Shown: positions 10,345 through 20,705 of the stretch, piece after piece
Position numbering within the stretch: the stretch's first letter is position 1
Layout: every line of letters starts with the position of its first letter
Assembly (NCBI RefSeq): GCF_021432765.1
Contig: NZ_CP058908.1
Location: 3,248,001-3,312,000, forward strand
DNA length: 64,000 nt
Reading direction: 5' to 3'
Origin: Pseudomonas phenolilytica
GTDB taxonomy: Bacteria; Pseudomonadota; Gammaproteobacteria; Pseudomonadales; Pseudomonadaceae
Position numbers and translations under genes: made by a program
The notes under the pieces: generated by a model
The model's database searches: none
Seen by the model: the letters and a program-made list of their open reading frames with translations, nothing else
What the model was told of the DNA's origin: nothing

Positions 10345-11166
10345 TCAGCGCTTGAGGGTCATCTGCCGACGTTCAAATTCGACGATACGCTGGCGGTAAT
10401 GCTCGATGGTCTGAGCGGTAAGAACGCTGCGCTGATCGTCTTTCAGTTCGCCATTCAGCTCAGCGGAAAGTTTGCGGGCAGCCGCAACCATCACATCGAA
10501 CGCCTGCTTCGGATGGCGCGGGCCGGGCAAACCAAGGAAGAAGCTCACCGCTGGCGTGGTGAAATGATCGATATCATCCAGATCGAAAGTGCCGGGCTTG
10601 ACCGCATTAGCCATGGAGAACAGCACTTCACCGTTGCCGGCCATGCTCTCGTGGCGGTGGAAGATATCCATCTCACCGAAGCGCAGACCGCTTTCGAGAA
10701 TGTTCTGCAGCAACGCCGGCCCCCGAAACCCCTGAGGGTCACGGCATATCACGTTTATGACCAACACCTCCTCCACCGCTGCCGGGTCACGCGGCTCGTC
10801 GCTCGTCTCGTCTGCCTCATCAAGTACAGGATCGAGCAATGTCGGAACCGGTTCATCCGCCGCAAAATGCAGATCGCCCTGGCGCGGCTCGACTGATGCG
10901 CGCCGCTTAGCGGGCTCACGGGCACTCATCGATGGCATGTCAGTCTCATCGAGCGACGGCTCGCTGGTGCGACTGACCACTCTGGGTGGTCCGAGCAGCT
11001 CTTTCGAATCTTCATCGAGCTCCGGCAGATTCGCAGTCAAATTGCGGTCCAGCTTGAATTTCAGCTTTCCCTTGCCGCCTCGCATACGGCGCCAGCCATC
11101 GAACAGAATGCCCGCGATGACAATGATGCCGATGACGATCAGCCACTCGCGCAGACCGATATCCAT
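10345..11166 (-). CDS. zipA: Cell division protein ZipA
   Basis: 273 aa. Membrane-anchored division protein that tethers FtsZ to the inner membrane. Short N-terminus MDIGLREWL, one membrane helix (about residues 7-24), basic stretch [14 protein letters not shown], an acidic/low-complexity linker (about 45-130) and the C-terminal FtsZ-binding domain (about 130-262, [39 protein letters not shown]). The ATG at 11166 is preferred over 11214 because it gives the canonical start with AGAGGT upstream. It lies downstream of smc, as expected, but the usual partner ligA is absent. Confidence 0.95.
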   Translation of the reverse strand: MDIGLREWLIVIGIIVIAGILFDGWRRMRGGKGKLKFKLDRNLTANLPELDEDSKELLGPPRVVSRTSEPSLDETDMPSMSAREPAKRRASVEPRQGDLHFAADEPVPTLLDPVLDEADETSDEPRDPAAVEEVLVINVICRDPQGFRGPALLQNILESGLRFGEMDIFHRHESMAGNGEVLFSMANAVKPGTFDLDDIDHFTTPAVSFFLGLPGPRHPKQAFDVMVAAARKLSAELNGELKDDQRSVLTAQTIEHYRQRIVEFERRQMTLKR

Positions 11167-11355
11167 TAATCCGTTTACCTCTGAACTCGATGATAACGGC
11201 GGGAATTCAACCACTTAGGTCAACTTTTCCCGCATCATAAAAAATTGTGCATTAAGCTAGCACGACGAACGGTAGGTTTGCACTGTGCGACAGTTCTCTT
11301 TGTATCGCCGAATGAGAATGCCGAAGCGGCGCTACCGTGCCGTGGCGCACCCTGC

Positions 11356-14300
11356 TCATGCTTCCACCAGCGCTACTGCCTGTTCCACATCCACAGTCAC
11401 CAGCCGCGAGCAGCCGGGCTCGTGCATGGTCACGCCCATAAGCTGGTCCGCCATTTCCATAGCGATCTTATTGTGGGTGATATAGATGAACTGCACCTTC
11501 TCCGACATCTCCTTGACCAGTCGCGCATAACGGCCGACGTTCGCGTCATCCAACGGCGCATCGACCTCGTCGAGCATGCAGAATGGCGCTGGATTCAATT
11601 GGAAGATCGCGAACACCAGCGCCAGGGCAGTCAGCGCCTTTTCGCCACCGGAGAGCAGGTGGATGGTGCTGTTCTTCTTGCCGGGCGGGCGCGCCATGAT
11701 CGCCACCCCGGTATCGAGTAAATCTTCTCCGGTAAGTTCCAGATAGGCGTTGCCGCCGCCGAAGACTTTCGGGAACAGTGCCTGCAGCCCGCCATTGATC
11801 TGATCGAAGGTTTCCTTGAAGCGATTGCGCGTCTCCCGGTCGATCTTGCGGATGACGTTCTCCAGCGTATCCAGCGCCTCGACGAGATCGTCATTCTGCG
11901 CATCGAGATAATGCTTGCGTTCGGACTGCTGCTGGTACTCGTCGATCGCCGCGAGGTTGATTGGGCCGAGACGCTGAACGCGCTGAGCAAGGCGCTCCAG
12001 CTCCCCTTCCCAGCCCTGCTCGCTGGCTTCGACTGGCAAGGTCGCCAGAACACCGTGCAGATCGTAGCCATCTTGGTGCAACTGATCCTGCAGCGCCTTG
12101 CGCCTCACGCTCAGTTCCTGCCAGCTCAACCGCTGCTGTTCCAGCTGGCCACGCAACACCTGCGCCTGCTGCTCCGCCTGAGTACGGCGCCGTTCGGCCT
12201 CGCGCAGTTCGCGATCGGCATCCTCCAGCGCCAGGCGCGCGTGCTTGAGCTCATCCTCGACACCCATACGCCGCTCGAGCAACTCTTCGAGTTTCATCCG
12301 CAGCTCTTCCAGCGGCGCCTCGCCCTCTTCGAGATTCAGGCTCAGCTGTTCGCGCCGCTCGACAGTGCGTTCGAACTGCTGCTGCAGGCGCTCCAACGCT
12401 TGGCGGGTCGAGTCGTGTTGCGCCCTGAGCGATCCGACCCGCAGTGCCAGGTGGTGTGCGTGGTCCTTGTGCTGGCGGGCATCCTGACGGATGCGATCGA
12501 GCTGTTCACGCAGACCGTCACGACCGGCCAGAAGCGCTTCGCGCTGCTCGGTGTCCTGCGACATGGCGTCCAGCGCCTCCTGCAGGTGCAACCGCGCCTC
12601 GCCCAGCTGCTCGATCTCCAGCGCGCGCTGCTCCTGATGCTCGGCCAGCTCCTCATCCAGTCGTCGAAGGCGCAGCACCAGCTGCTCGACCTTGGCCTGT
12701 CGTGCCGACAGCTGGGCCTTGAGTTCGCCCTGCCGACGCGCCTCGTCCTGTTGCTGACGACGTCGCGTCTCGCGCTCCCCCTCGAGCTGCTGCTGCCCCG
12801 CCTGCGCCTGCTGCAGGCGCAGCTGCAGGTCGTCGAGACTCGCCTCTCGCTCGCCGCGCTCGGCCTGCAGGTGCTCCAGTTCCTGGCCGCGCGCGATCAG
12901 GCCGGACTCCGCCTCGCCGCCACGGCGCACACGCAGAAAATGCCGACCGACCCAATAGCCTTCACGACTGATCAGGCTTTCGCCCTCGCCCAGCGCAGCA
13001 CGACCGGCCAGCGCCTGCTCCAGCGACTCCACCGGCCGCACCCCAGCCAGCCACGACGCCAGGTCGTGCGGGCTCTCGACCTTATCGAGCAGGCTACCCG
13101 AGCGCGCGACAGCGCGATCAGCGGAGCAGACCAAACGCAGTTCGCCCTGCTCCAGATCGTCGAAACTCAGCCCGGCGAAATCCTCCAGCACCACCGCCTG
13201 CAGGTCGGCACCGAGCACGGTCTCCACCGCCCGCTCCCAGCCGGGCTCGACGCGCAGGCCTTCGGCCAGCCGTGGCAGCTCTTGAAGTTGCTGTGCCTCC
13301 AGCCAATCGCCGACGCCCTTGCCCGGGTCCAGCGCGGCCTGTTGCAGGGTTTCCAGTGAGGCGATACGGCCATTGAGCCGCTGCAGATCGCCATGCGCCT
13401 GCTGCTGGGCCTGCATCAGTTGCCGCACCTGCTCGCGCTGCTGCTCCGCCTGCTCATCGAGCAGTTCGCCCGCCGCCAGCAGTTCCTCCAGATTGAGCTC
13501 GCCGATCGCCAGCTGCTCGCCGAGTTCGAGAATCGCCGCATCCTCGGGATCGGCGGCAAGCAGGGCGCGCTCATCATCCAGTCGGCGCTGGCGCTCGGCC
13601 AGTCGCTCCAGGCTCTGCTCGAGCTGGGCGATACGGGCCTGCTGTACTTCAGCCGCCCGACGCGGCTCGGCACTGCGCTGATTGAAGCGCTCCCATTGTT
13701 CCTGCCAGGCCTGCATCAAGGTTTCCGCTTCTTCCAGCTGAGCCGCGGACTCCTCCGCCGCCGCGCCGGCCAGCTCCTGTTCCGGTTCGAGCATGGCCAG
13801 CTCTTCGTCGAGCGTCGCCAGCAAGGTGCGGTCGTGGCTCAGATGCGATTCGGTTTCCAGCCGCGCCTGTTCGGCCTCGCGCAGATCGTCCTGCAGCTGG
13901 CGCAGGCGCTGCTGGCCGTGCTGGATGCTCTGTTCGACGCGGGCGATGTCGCCCCCGACCGAATAGAACCGCCCCTGCACCTGATTGAAACGTTCGGACA
14001 GCTCATGATGACCGTCACGCAGGCGCTCGATGCTGGCGTCGGCATTGCGTTGCTCGGCCACCAGCGCCTCGAAGGCGACCTCCTGATCGCCGATGACCTG
14101 CTCGCGCTGCCCCACCTGCTCGTTCAACGCCTGCCAGCGCAAGGCCGACAGCTGCGCCTTGAGCTGGCGCTCCTCGGCCTTGTACTCCTGGTACTTTTCC
14201 GCCGATTGCGCCTGGCGGTGCAAACGTTCGAGCTGGCGCTCCAGTTCCTCGCGCAGGTCGCTCAGGCGCGCCAGGTTCTCGTGAGTTCGACGGATGCGGT

Positions 14301-14844
14301 TCTCGGTCTCGCGACGGCGCTCCTTGTACTTGGAGATGCCGGCCGCTTCCTCGATGAAGTTGCGCAGATCCTCCGGCTTGGCCTCGATCAGCTTGGAGAT
14401 CATTCCTTGCTCGATGATCGAATAGCTGCGCGGGCCGAGACCGGTGCCGAGAAAGATGTCGGTGATGTCGCGCCGCCGACATTTGGTGCCGTTGAGAAAG
14501 TAGGTGTTCTGCCCATCGCGGGTAACGCGACGGCGGATGGAGATTTCGGCGAAGGCCGCGTACTCGCCGGTCAGGCTGCCGTCGGAGTTGTCGAAGATCA
14601 GCTCGATGCTGGCCTGCGTCACCGGCTTGCGGGTGTTGGAGCCGTTGAAGATGACGTCGGTCATCGACTCGCCACGCAGGTTCTTCGCCGAGCTTTCACC
14701 CATCACCCAGCGCACGGCGTCAATGATATTGGACTTGCCGCAACCGTTAGGCCCGACCACCGCCGACATGTTGCTGGGAAAGCTCACCGTGGTGGGGTCG
14801 ACGAAGGATTTGAAGCCGGCGAGTTTGATGCTTTTCAGTCGCAT
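11356..14844 (-). CDS. smc: Chromosome segregation protein SMC
   Basis: 1162 aa. Condensin ATPase that compacts and resolves chromosomes. The head N-lobe carries Walker A GPNGCGKS (residues 31-38). Two long coiled coils (about 165-500 and 660-990) flank the hinge (about 505-650, DPGKGVGDWLEAQQLQ to VGRHFLRVRRGG). The C-lobe has signature LLSGGEKALTALAL, Walker B FCMLDEVDAPLDD and the H-loop YITHNK. The coiled-coil part is extremely GC-rich and rich in E, Q, L and R, which creates long spurious open frames on the other strand. It precedes zipA with a 189-base gap. Confidence 0.97.
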   Translation of the reverse strand: MRLKSIKLAGFKSFVDPTTVSFPSNMSAVVGPNGCGKSNIIDAVRWVMGESSAKNLRGESMTDVIFNGSNTRKPVTQASIELIFDNSDGSLTGEYAAFAEISIRRRVTRDGQNTYFLNGTKCRRRDITDIFLGTGLGPRSYSIIEQGMISKLIEAKPEDLRNFIEEAAGISKYKERRRETENRIRRTHENLARLSDLREELERQLERLHRQAQSAEKYQEYKAEERQLKAQLSALRWQALNEQVGQREQVIGDQEVAFEALVAEQRNADASIERLRDGHHELSERFNQVQGRFYSVGGDIARVEQSIQHGQQRLRQLQDDLREAEQARLETESHLSHDRTLLATLDEELAMLEPEQELAGAAAEESAAQLEEAETLMQAWQEQWERFNQRSAEPRRAAEVQQARIAQLEQSLERLAERQRRLDDERALLAADPEDAAILELGEQLAIGELNLEELLAAGELLDEQAEQQREQVRQLMQAQQQAHGDLQRLNGRIASLETLQQAALDPGKGVGDWLEAQQLQELPRLAEGLRVEPGWERAVETVLGADLQAVVLEDFAGLSFDDLEQGELRLVCSADRAVARSGSLLDKVESPHDLASWLAGVRPVESLEQALAGRAALGEGESLISREGYWVGRHFLRVRRGGEAESGLIARGQELEHLQAERGEREASLDDLQLRLQQAQAGQQQLEGERETRRRQQQDEARRQGELKAQLSARQAKVEQLVLRLRRLDEELAEHQEQRALEIEQLGEARLHLQEALDAMSQDTEQREALLAGRDGLREQLDRIRQDARQHKDHAHHLALRVGSLRAQHDSTRQALERLQQQFERTVERREQLSLNLEEGEAPLEELRMKLEELLERRMGVEDELKHARLALEDADRELREAERRRTQAEQQAQVLRGQLEQQRLSWQELSVRRKALQDQLHQDGYDLHGVLATLPVEASEQGWEGELERLAQRVQRLGPINLAAIDEYQQQSERKHYLDAQNDDLVEALDTLENVIRKIDRETRNRFKETFDQINGGLQALFPKVFGGGNAYLELTGEDLLDTGVAIMARPPGKKNSTIHLLSGGEKALTALALVFAIFQLNPAPFCMLDEVDAPLDDANVGRYARLVKEMSEKVQFIYITHNKIAMEMADQLMGVTMHEPGCSRLVTVDVEQAVALVEA

Positions 14845-15042
14845 GCGGCCTGTCCGTGGCGGTCAGCGTGAGAAAAAACGAGCAGGGTCGCCGCGAGCAT
14901 CGGATGTCCTGGCATCGAATGGTGGGTGCAAGGCGGCGGAGTTTATCACGCGGCCTCGCGGCCACGGCACGGGTGATGCGCAGCCGTTCGCAACGCTGAT
15001 GCCGCGTACGGGCGAGAGTCGCGCGCGACATCCGGGGCAGAT

Positions 15043-16038
15043 TCAGCCGCCGGTCATGCTCATGAAGCGCACCACCTGGACCTGATCGTCGGTATTGAAG
15101 TGATGCTTCTCCGGCTTGAGCTGTAGGGCATCGACCAGCGCATTGCGCAGACGCTCGGCGTCGCCCGGATGGGCGCGCATGAGGCTTTTGAGGTCCAGCG
15201 CCCCCTCGTGCCCCAGACAGAGCACCAGCTTACCCTCGGCAGTGACCCGCACACGGTTGCAGCTGCCGCAGAAGTTGTTGCTGTGCGGGGAGATGAAACC
15301 AACCTGGGTCTGCGTACCGGCCACCTGCCAGTAACGCGACGGCCCGCCGGTGGCATGGCTACTGCGTACCAGGGGGTAGCGCGTTTCGATGCGTTGGCGC
15401 ACTTCGTCGCTGGAGCAGAAGGTGACGTGCCGCTCGTGGCTGGACACGCTGCCCAGCGGCATCTCCTCGATGAAGCTGATATCCAGCCCGCGGTCGATGG
15501 CGAACGTCACCAGATCGATGATCTCGTCGTCGTTGCGCCCCTTCAGAATCACGCTATTGAGCTTGATGCGCTTGAAGCCCGCCGCGCGTGCCGCCTCGAT
15601 CCCGGCCAGTACGCGCTCCAGCCGGTCTCGCCGGGTCAATTCGGCGAAACGCTCGCGCTTGAGCGAATCCAGGCTGATGTTCAAGCGTTTGACGCCCGCC
15701 TCGCGCAGCGTCGAGGCCAGCGCGTGCAGCTGCGAGCCATTGGTGGTGATGGCCAGGTCTTCCAACTCCTCGCGTGCACCGAGCCGAGCCAGCAGCGTCG
15801 GCAGCCCTTTACGCACCAGCGGCTCGCCGCCGGTCACGCGGATGCGCTTCACCCCCAGGCCGATGAAGGCATCGGCCACGGCGTACAGCTCTTCCAGACT
15901 GAGAATTTCCTCACGCGGCGCGAAGACCATGTCCTCGCTCATGCAATAGGTGCAACGAAAATCGCAGCGATCGGTCACCGACAAGCGGAGGTAGGTGATG
16001 CGCCGGCCGAACGGGTCGACCAACTGTGAATCGGACAT
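15043..16038 (-). CDS. moaA: GTP 3',8-cyclase MoaA (molybdenum cofactor biosynthesis)
   Basis: 331 aa. Radical SAM enzyme that converts GTP to 3',8-cyclo-7,8-dihydro-GTP in the first step of molybdopterin synthesis. The N-terminal [4Fe-4S]/SAM cluster ligands are Cys25, Cys29 and Cys32 (CDFRCTYC). The C-terminal substrate cluster is in [20 protein letters not shown]. The protein ends in the functionally important Gly-Gly tail (SMTGG). ATG 16038 is preceded by GGAG at good spacing. No other moa gene is next to it, so it may be one of several moaA copies, which is common in pseudomonads. Confidence 0.95.
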   Translation of the reverse strand: MSDSQLVDPFGRRITYLRLSVTDRCDFRCTYCMSEDMVFAPREEILSLEELYAVADAFIGLGVKRIRVTGGEPLVRKGLPTLLARLGAREELEDLAITTNGSQLHALASTLREAGVKRLNISLDSLKRERFAELTRRDRLERVLAGIEAARAAGFKRIKLNSVILKGRNDDEIIDLVTFAIDRGLDISFIEEMPLGSVSSHERHVTFCSSDEVRQRIETRYPLVRSSHATGGPSRYWQVAGTQTQVGFISPHSNNFCGSCNRVRVTAEGKLVLCLGHEGALDLKSLMRAHPGDAERLRNALVDALQLKPEKHHFNTDDQVQVVRFMSMTGG

Positions 16039-16208
16039 GAGCGTCTCCAACTGCCTTGCTGTCCCCTTGTGCCCAGCCTATGCGCTCGGAGCGATTCAGG
16101 CAAAGTCTTAAGCCCTCCGTTCGGCGCCGAGAGCGCGGGAAATCATCCCGAACGGCATCGGCAGCGGGCTGTCACAGCTTCAAATTCGCTATCAGCGGGA
16201 AGATGCGC

Positions 16209-16622
16209 ATGCCTTTGCTGAAACTGCTGCACTTCGCAGCGCTGCTCTGCTGGTGCGGGTCGCTGCTGTACCTGCCGGCCCTGATCAGCGCCGGGACGCG
16301 GTCGGGCAACCGACTGTTCTACCGCGACCACGCGCACCTGACCCGCCTGGTTTTCACCCTGGTCAGCACCCCCGCGGCCCTGCTGGCGATCGGCTCCGGT
16401 ACAGCGCTGTTCTTGCGCGACGGCACGCTTGCCGGCTGGCTGATCATGAAGCTCACGGTGGTCACCGCAATGGCGCTCTGCCACGCGCTATGCGGCGTGC
16501 TGGTGCTGCGCGTGGAACGCGCGCCCGAGCGCAGCGTGACACGCCAGTGCCTGGCACTCGGCGTGCTGGTTCCGCTGTTGATCGTCCTCACGCTGTGGCT
16601 GGTGCTGGCCAAACCGTTCTGA
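16209..16622 (+). CDS. HemJ/CopD-like four-helix membrane protein
   Basis: 137 aa with four predicted membrane helices. The pattern LLKLLHFAALLCWCGSLLYLPAL and the later MKLTVVTAMALCHALCG resemble the HemJ (UPF0093) and CopD superfamily, with a His in helix 1 and a K-x10-H pattern in helix 3. HemJ is the haem-pathway protoporphyrinogen oxidase; CopD-type proteins handle copper. Either would suit the cytochrome oxidase genes that follow. The ATG at 16209 fits GGGAAG upstream; an alternative ATG lies two codons earlier at 16203. Function here is inferred from fold and context only. Confidence 0.6.
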   Translation: MPLLKLLHFAALLCWCGSLLYLPALISAGTRSGNRLFYRDHAHLTRLVFTLVSTPAALLAIGSGTALFLRDGTLAGWLIMKLTVVTAMALCHALCGVLVLRVERAPERSVTRQCLALGVLVPLLIVLTLWLVLAKPF

Positions 16623-16674
16623 CCGAGGAATGACCGTCCGCATGACCGCTCAACCGGCGTCGCCCAATACGATC

Positions 16675-17142
16675 CTAGCTATCGAGCTCGACGCCCACGG
16701 CATGCTCGTACACCAGCCTTCCGCCGAGAAACGCAGCCAGCGAAATGAGCACAGCCGTCAACAGCGAGAGGAACAGCCCCCACAGAGCATCGCTGTCGCC
16801 GCCATCGATGCCCTTGTAGCGCAGCAGCCAGTTCAACGACGCCAGCGAGAGCATCATCACGGCAAGAATCGCATGGCACCAGGCAGTGACCTTGCGGCGA
16901 ATCTGCGCCACGCTGAGCAGATCGACCACGCCGGCGATGCTCGCCAGCCAACCACCGATGGCGCCGATGCCGGCGAGCCAGAGGCCGGCTCGCGACCAGA
17001 ACGGATCGAGTGTCCACAGGTAGGCAAGATCGGCCGGCACCAGACCGAGCAAGGCGGCTACCGGAAAGTGGATCATCATCGGATGCAACGGATGGCCGGC
17101 AATCGCGGCGTTGCTGCTGATGGACTCGCGGTCGATGGCCAT
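16675..17142 (-). CDS. DUF2231 family membrane protein
   Basis: 155 aa. Contains HPLHPMMIHFPVAALLG, the typical start of the DUF2231 domain, and four membrane helices. The conserved His pair in HPLHPMxIHFP suggests haem or metal binding, but the function of the family is not established. GGGAG six bases before the ATG at 17142 supports the start. It is transcribed away from coxB with about 60 bases between the starts, and converges on the HemJ/CopD-like gene, so it is embedded in the oxidase cluster on the opposite strand. Confidence 0.75.
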   Translation of the reverse strand: MAIDRESISSNAAIAGHPLHPMMIHFPVAALLGLVPADLAYLWTLDPFWSRAGLWLAGIGAIGGWLASIAGVVDLLSVAQIRRKVTAWCHAILAVMMLSLASLNWLLRYKGIDGGDSDALWGLFLSLLTAVLISLAAFLGGRLVYEHAVGVELDS

Positions 17143-17205
17143 CTGGCACTCCCAGGCGCTGAGGTTGGTGCCGCCCGCGAGATCGCGAAGCGTGGCGGCA
17201 GGCTC

Positions 17206-18180
17206 TTGCAATGGACCACGCTGGCGCTGGCAGTTCCTTGGCTCGCCGGCTGCGGCGGTGCGCAATCGGCGCTGGCGCCAGCCGGGCCGATGGCGCGCGA
17301 CGTGGCGAACGTCTGGTGGGCGATGTTCGGTTTCTCCGTGCTGGTGCTCGGGGTCGTCAGCGCGCTGTGGATACACGCCATGCTGCGCCAGCCGCGCGAA
17401 GTCGACGCCGAGCAGGCCGAGCGCATCAACCGGCGCTGGCTGGTCGGGGGCGGTCTGATCCTGCCGACGGTCAGTATTCTTGCCTTGCTCGCCTTTGGCA
17501 TCCCAGCCGGTCGCGGCATGCTGCCGTTACCGGTGCCCGGCGAGCAGCCGCTGCGTGTCGAGATCACCGGCCACCAGTGGTGGTGGGAGGTGCGCTACCC
17601 GGACAGCGGCGTGGTGACAGCCAACCAGTTCATTCTGCCGGTCGACCGACCGCTGGACGTCGTGGTGACGAGTGCTGACGTGGTCCATTCGTTCTGGGTG
17701 CCGCGCCTGGGCGGCAAGCTGGACATGATTCCGGGCCGGAGCAACACCCTGCGCCTCGCCGCCAGCGAAACCGGCGTGACGCGCGGGCAATGCGCCGAAT
17801 TCTGCGGCAGCCAGCACGCGCACATGATCCTGCATGTCGAGGTATTGGAAGCGGACGCATTCGACCGCTGGCTGGCCGCACGCGGTTCGCTTGCACACAG
17901 CCCGGCGCCTGGCGCTGCCGGTCAGGTCTTCGACGAGCGCTGCGGCCAGTGCCACCGCGTCGCCGGTGTCAGTGAAGGTACGCGCGCGCCGGATCTGAGC
18001 GACCTCGCCAGCCGACCGACGCTGGGCGCCGGCGTCATCGCAAACGACGCGGAAGGCCTGCGCCGCTGGCTGCGCGAGCACCAGAGTCTCAAGCACGGCA
18101 ACGCGATGCCGAGCCATGACGATATTCCCGCCGAGACGCTCGACCAGCTCGCCGACTGGCTGGAGACCCTTGCACCATGA
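17206..18180 (+). CDS. coxB: Cytochrome c oxidase subunit II with C-terminal cytochrome c domain
   Basis: About 324 aa. Electron-entry subunit of an aa3/caa3-type oxidase. It has a lipoprotein-like signal (LALAVPWLAGC), two membrane helices, then the periplasmic cupredoxin domain. The CuA site is complete: His in VVHSFWVP, then C-A-E-F-C, His and Met in GQCAEFCGSQHAHM. A cytochrome c domain follows with CGQCH. No ATG is in frame near the expected start; the best candidate is TTG at 17206, with only a weak AGG upstream, so the exact start is uncertain although the frame is not. The stop overlaps the start of the CoxA gene by four bases. Confidence 0.88.
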   Translation: MQWTTLALAVPWLAGCGGAQSALAPAGPMARDVANVWWAMFGFSVLVLGVVSALWIHAMLRQPREVDAEQAERINRRWLVGGGLILPTVSILALLAFGIPAGRGMLPLPVPGEQPLRVEITGHQWWWEVRYPDSGVVTANQFILPVDRPLDVVVTSADVVHSFWVPRLGGKLDMIPGRSNTLRLAASETGVTRGQCAEFCGSQHAHMILHVEVLEADAFDRWLAARGSLAHSPAPGAAGQVFDERCGQCHRVAGVSEGTRAPDLSDLASRPTLGAGVIANDAEGLRRWLREHQSLKHGNAMPSHDDIPAETLDQLADWLETLAP

Positions 18181-20705
18181 ACACGCGATCCAACAGCGCC
18201 GCGCCCGCAACCGATCCCGACCAGCTGCATGACCAGTTCAATGAAGTCTGGGGCAACCCGCGCGGCTGGCGCGCGCTGACCATCGTCAACCACACCACCA
18301 TCGGCCTGCGCTTCATGGTCACCGGCGGGTTTTTCTTCCTCGTTGGCGGGCTGCTGGCGATGCTGATCCGCACCCAGCTCGCGCTGCCCGGCTATCAGCT
18401 GATGGAGCCGGACGTCTACAACCAGGTATTCACCATGCACGGCACGGTGATGATGTTCCTCTTCGCGGTGCCGATGATGGAGGGGCTGGCGGTCTATCTG
18501 ATCCCGAAGATGCTCGGCGCGCGCGATCTGGTGTTTCCCCGGCTCTCCGCGCTGGGCTACTTCTGTTACCTGTTCGGCGGGCTGATCCTGCTGTCGAGCA
18601 TCTTTCTCGACGTCGCGCCCAAGGCGGGCTGGTTCATGTACACGCCGCTGTCCAGTTCCGCCCACACGCCGGGCGTGAATTCGGACTTCTGGCTACTGGG
18701 CATCACCTTCGTCGAGATTTCCGCGGTGAGCGCGGGCGTCGAGCTGGTGGTGTCGATCCTACGGACCCGCGCCAACGGCATGGCGCTGCACAAGATGCCG
18801 CTTTATGCCTGGTACATCCTGGTGATGGCCATGATGATCGTGGTCGGCTTCCCGCCGCTGATCCTCGGTTCGATCCTGCTGGAGCTGGAACGCGCCGCCG
18901 GCATGCCGTTCTTCGACGTCGCCCGCGGCGGCGACCCGGTGCTCTGGCAACACCTGTTCTGGCTGTTCGGCCACCCGGAGGTGTACATCATCTTCCTGCC
19001 CGGTGCCGGTATCGTCTCGACGCTGATTCCGGTGTTCTGTCAGCGCCCGCTGGTGGGCTACCGCTGGGTGGTACTGGGCGTGCTGACCACCGGCTTCATC
19101 AGCTTCGGCCTGTGGGTTCACCACATGTTCACGGTCGGCATCCCGCAGCTGGCACAGGCGTTTTTTTCGGCGGCGAGCATGCTGGTGGCAATCCCGACCG
19201 GCGTGCAGATCTTCGCCTGGATCGCCACGCTCTGGCTGGGCCGCCCGGTCTATCGGGTGCCCATGCTCTGGCTGGTAGGCTTTCTGCTCGTCTTCGTCGC
19301 CGGTGGGCTGACTGGGGTCATGCTGGCGCTGGTGCCGTTCAACTGGCAGGTGCATGACACCCACTTCGTCGTCGCGCACATGCATTACGTACTGGTCGGC
19401 GGCATGTTCTTCCCGTTGATGGCCGGACTGTACTACTGGCTGCCGCACTTCTCCGGACGCATGCCATCGGAACGGCTAGGTCGCTGGGGCTTCTGGCTGT
19501 TTTTCATCGGCTTCAACGCGACCTTCCTGATCATGCACTGGACCGGCCTGATCGGCATGCCGCGGCGCGTCTACACCTACGACACAGGCCTGGGCTGGGA
19601 CCTGCCCAATCTGGTGTCCTCGATCGGCAGCTTCATCATGGCCGCCGGGGTCGCTACCATCCTGCTGGACATCCTGTTGCACTTTCGCTTCGGCCTTCCG
19701 GCGCCGAAAAACCCCTGGCACGCCGATACCCTGGAGTGGGCGACCAGCCTGCCGCCCAGCGCCTACAACTTCGTCAGTCTGCCGGATGTGACGGATCGCC
19801 ACCCTCTGTGGCGAGAGCCGGACCTGCCGGACAGCATTGCCCGCGGCGAGCATGCGCTGACCGTAATCGACCACGGTCGGCGCGAAACCTGGGGCGTCGA
19901 CCCGCTGACCGGCAGAATCCGCGAAATCATCCATCTGCCGGGCAATAGCTGGCTGCCCTTCATCGCCGCGGTGTTCCTTGCGGTGCTCTGCCTGAGCCTG
20001 CTGAACAAGGCCTACATCCTCTCCATCGTCGCCGCCGTGGCCACGCTGATCGTGCTGCTGCGCTGGTCGTGGGAAAACGGCGCGCATCCTGCCGCCGCAC
20101 CGGATGCCCGCACCCAGCCTGGCGAGCCGCCGCTGCACTCGCGCACCTTCGACGGGCCGGGCCTGTGGGGCATGGGCGTCACGCTGCTGGCCGATGGCGC
20201 GCTGTACCTGTCGTTGCTGTTCGGTTGGTTCTACCTGTGGACCGTATCGCCGCAATGGCGCGTGCCGGACGATCAGCTGAACGGCGGGCCGATGCTGGTG
20301 AGCGCACTGCTGCTCAGCGCTGGCACCTTCTGGCTGCATCGCCTGATCAGGCGCCTGCGCGCCGGCGATCATCGTGGCCTGCTAGGACAACTGGCGCTGC
20401 TCGCGCTGCTGGCGCTGGTGCAGTCGGCGCTGCTGCTTTGGCTGTTGCTCGACGCGGAACTGGCGCCAACCGAAACGGCCCACGATGCGGTGATCTTCGT
20501 GTTGCTCGCCTACAGCCTGTTCCATTGCGCGCTGGCGGCAGTCGCCACCGGCCTGCAGGCCTGGCGGGTGAGCTACGGCTATGTCGGCGAAGCCGCGCCG
20601 TACGAGCCGGTGGTGGTCGAACAGCTCTGGTACTACAACCTTGGCGTGCTCTGGGTCAGCTATGCGGCGATCGTGCTGTTCCCGTCGACCTGGGGAGGCG
20701 TTTGA
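18177..20705 (+). CDS. coxA: Cytochrome c oxidase subunits I and III fused in one polypeptide
   Basis: 842 aa, much longer than CoxA alone (about 530). The N-terminal part (to about 545) has all oxidase ligands: His in FTMHGTVMMF (haem a), HPEVYIIFLPGAG (CuB His and cross-linked Tyr), WVHHMFTVG (CuB His pair) and VVAHMHYVL (haem a3 and haem a). It is proton-pumping type A-like with the YxxxHPEVY region. After a linker (about 545-640) a subunit III-like domain follows (about 650-842; FDGPGLWGMGVTLLADGALYLSLLFGWFYLW). It couples O2 reduction to proton pumping in the inner membrane. TGA/ATG overlaps on both sides imply a tightly coupled operon. Confidence 0.9.
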   Translation: MNTRSNSAAPATDPDQLHDQFNEVWGNPRGWRALTIVNHTTIGLRFMVTGGFFFLVGGLLAMLIRTQLALPGYQLMEPDVYNQVFTMHGTVMMFLFAVPMMEGLAVYLIPKMLGARDLVFPRLSALGYFCYLFGGLILLSSIFLDVAPKAGWFMYTPLSSSAHTPGVNSDFWLLGITFVEISAVSAGVELVVSILRTRANGMALHKMPLYAWYILVMAMMIVVGFPPLILGSILLELERAAGMPFFDVARGGDPVLWQHLFWLFGHPEVYIIFLPGAGIVSTLIPVFCQRPLVGYRWVVLGVLTTGFISFGLWVHHMFTVGIPQLAQAFFSAASMLVAIPTGVQIFAWIATLWLGRPVYRVPMLWLVGFLLVFVAGGLTGVMLALVPFNWQVHDTHFVVAHMHYVLVGGMFFPLMAGLYYWLPHFSGRMPSERLGRWGFWLFFIGFNATFLIMHWTGLIGMPRRVYTYDTGLGWDLPNLVSSIGSFIMAAGVATILLDILLHFRFGLPAPKNPWHADTLEWATSLPPSAYNFVSLPDVTDRHPLWREPDLPDSIARGEHALTVIDHGRRETWGVDPLTGRIREIIHLPGNSWLPFIAAVFLAVLCLSLLNKAYILSIVAAVATLIVLLRWSWENGAHPAAAPDARTQPGEPPLHSRTFDGPGLWGMGVTLLADGALYLSLLFGWFYLWTVSPQWRVPDDQLNGGPMLVSALLLSAGTFWLHRLIRRLRAGDHRGLLGQLALLALLALVQSALLLWLLLDAELAPTETAHDAVIFVLLAYSLFHCALAAVATGLQAWRVSYGYVGEAAPYEPVVVEQLWYYNLGVLWVSYAAIVLFPSTWGGV

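Noticed and set aside
11911..14871. Two long plus-strand open frames (about 482 and 492 codons) opposite smc
   Set aside because: Reverse reading of the coiled-coil region gives Leu/Gln/Arg-rich nonsense; no start signals or domains.
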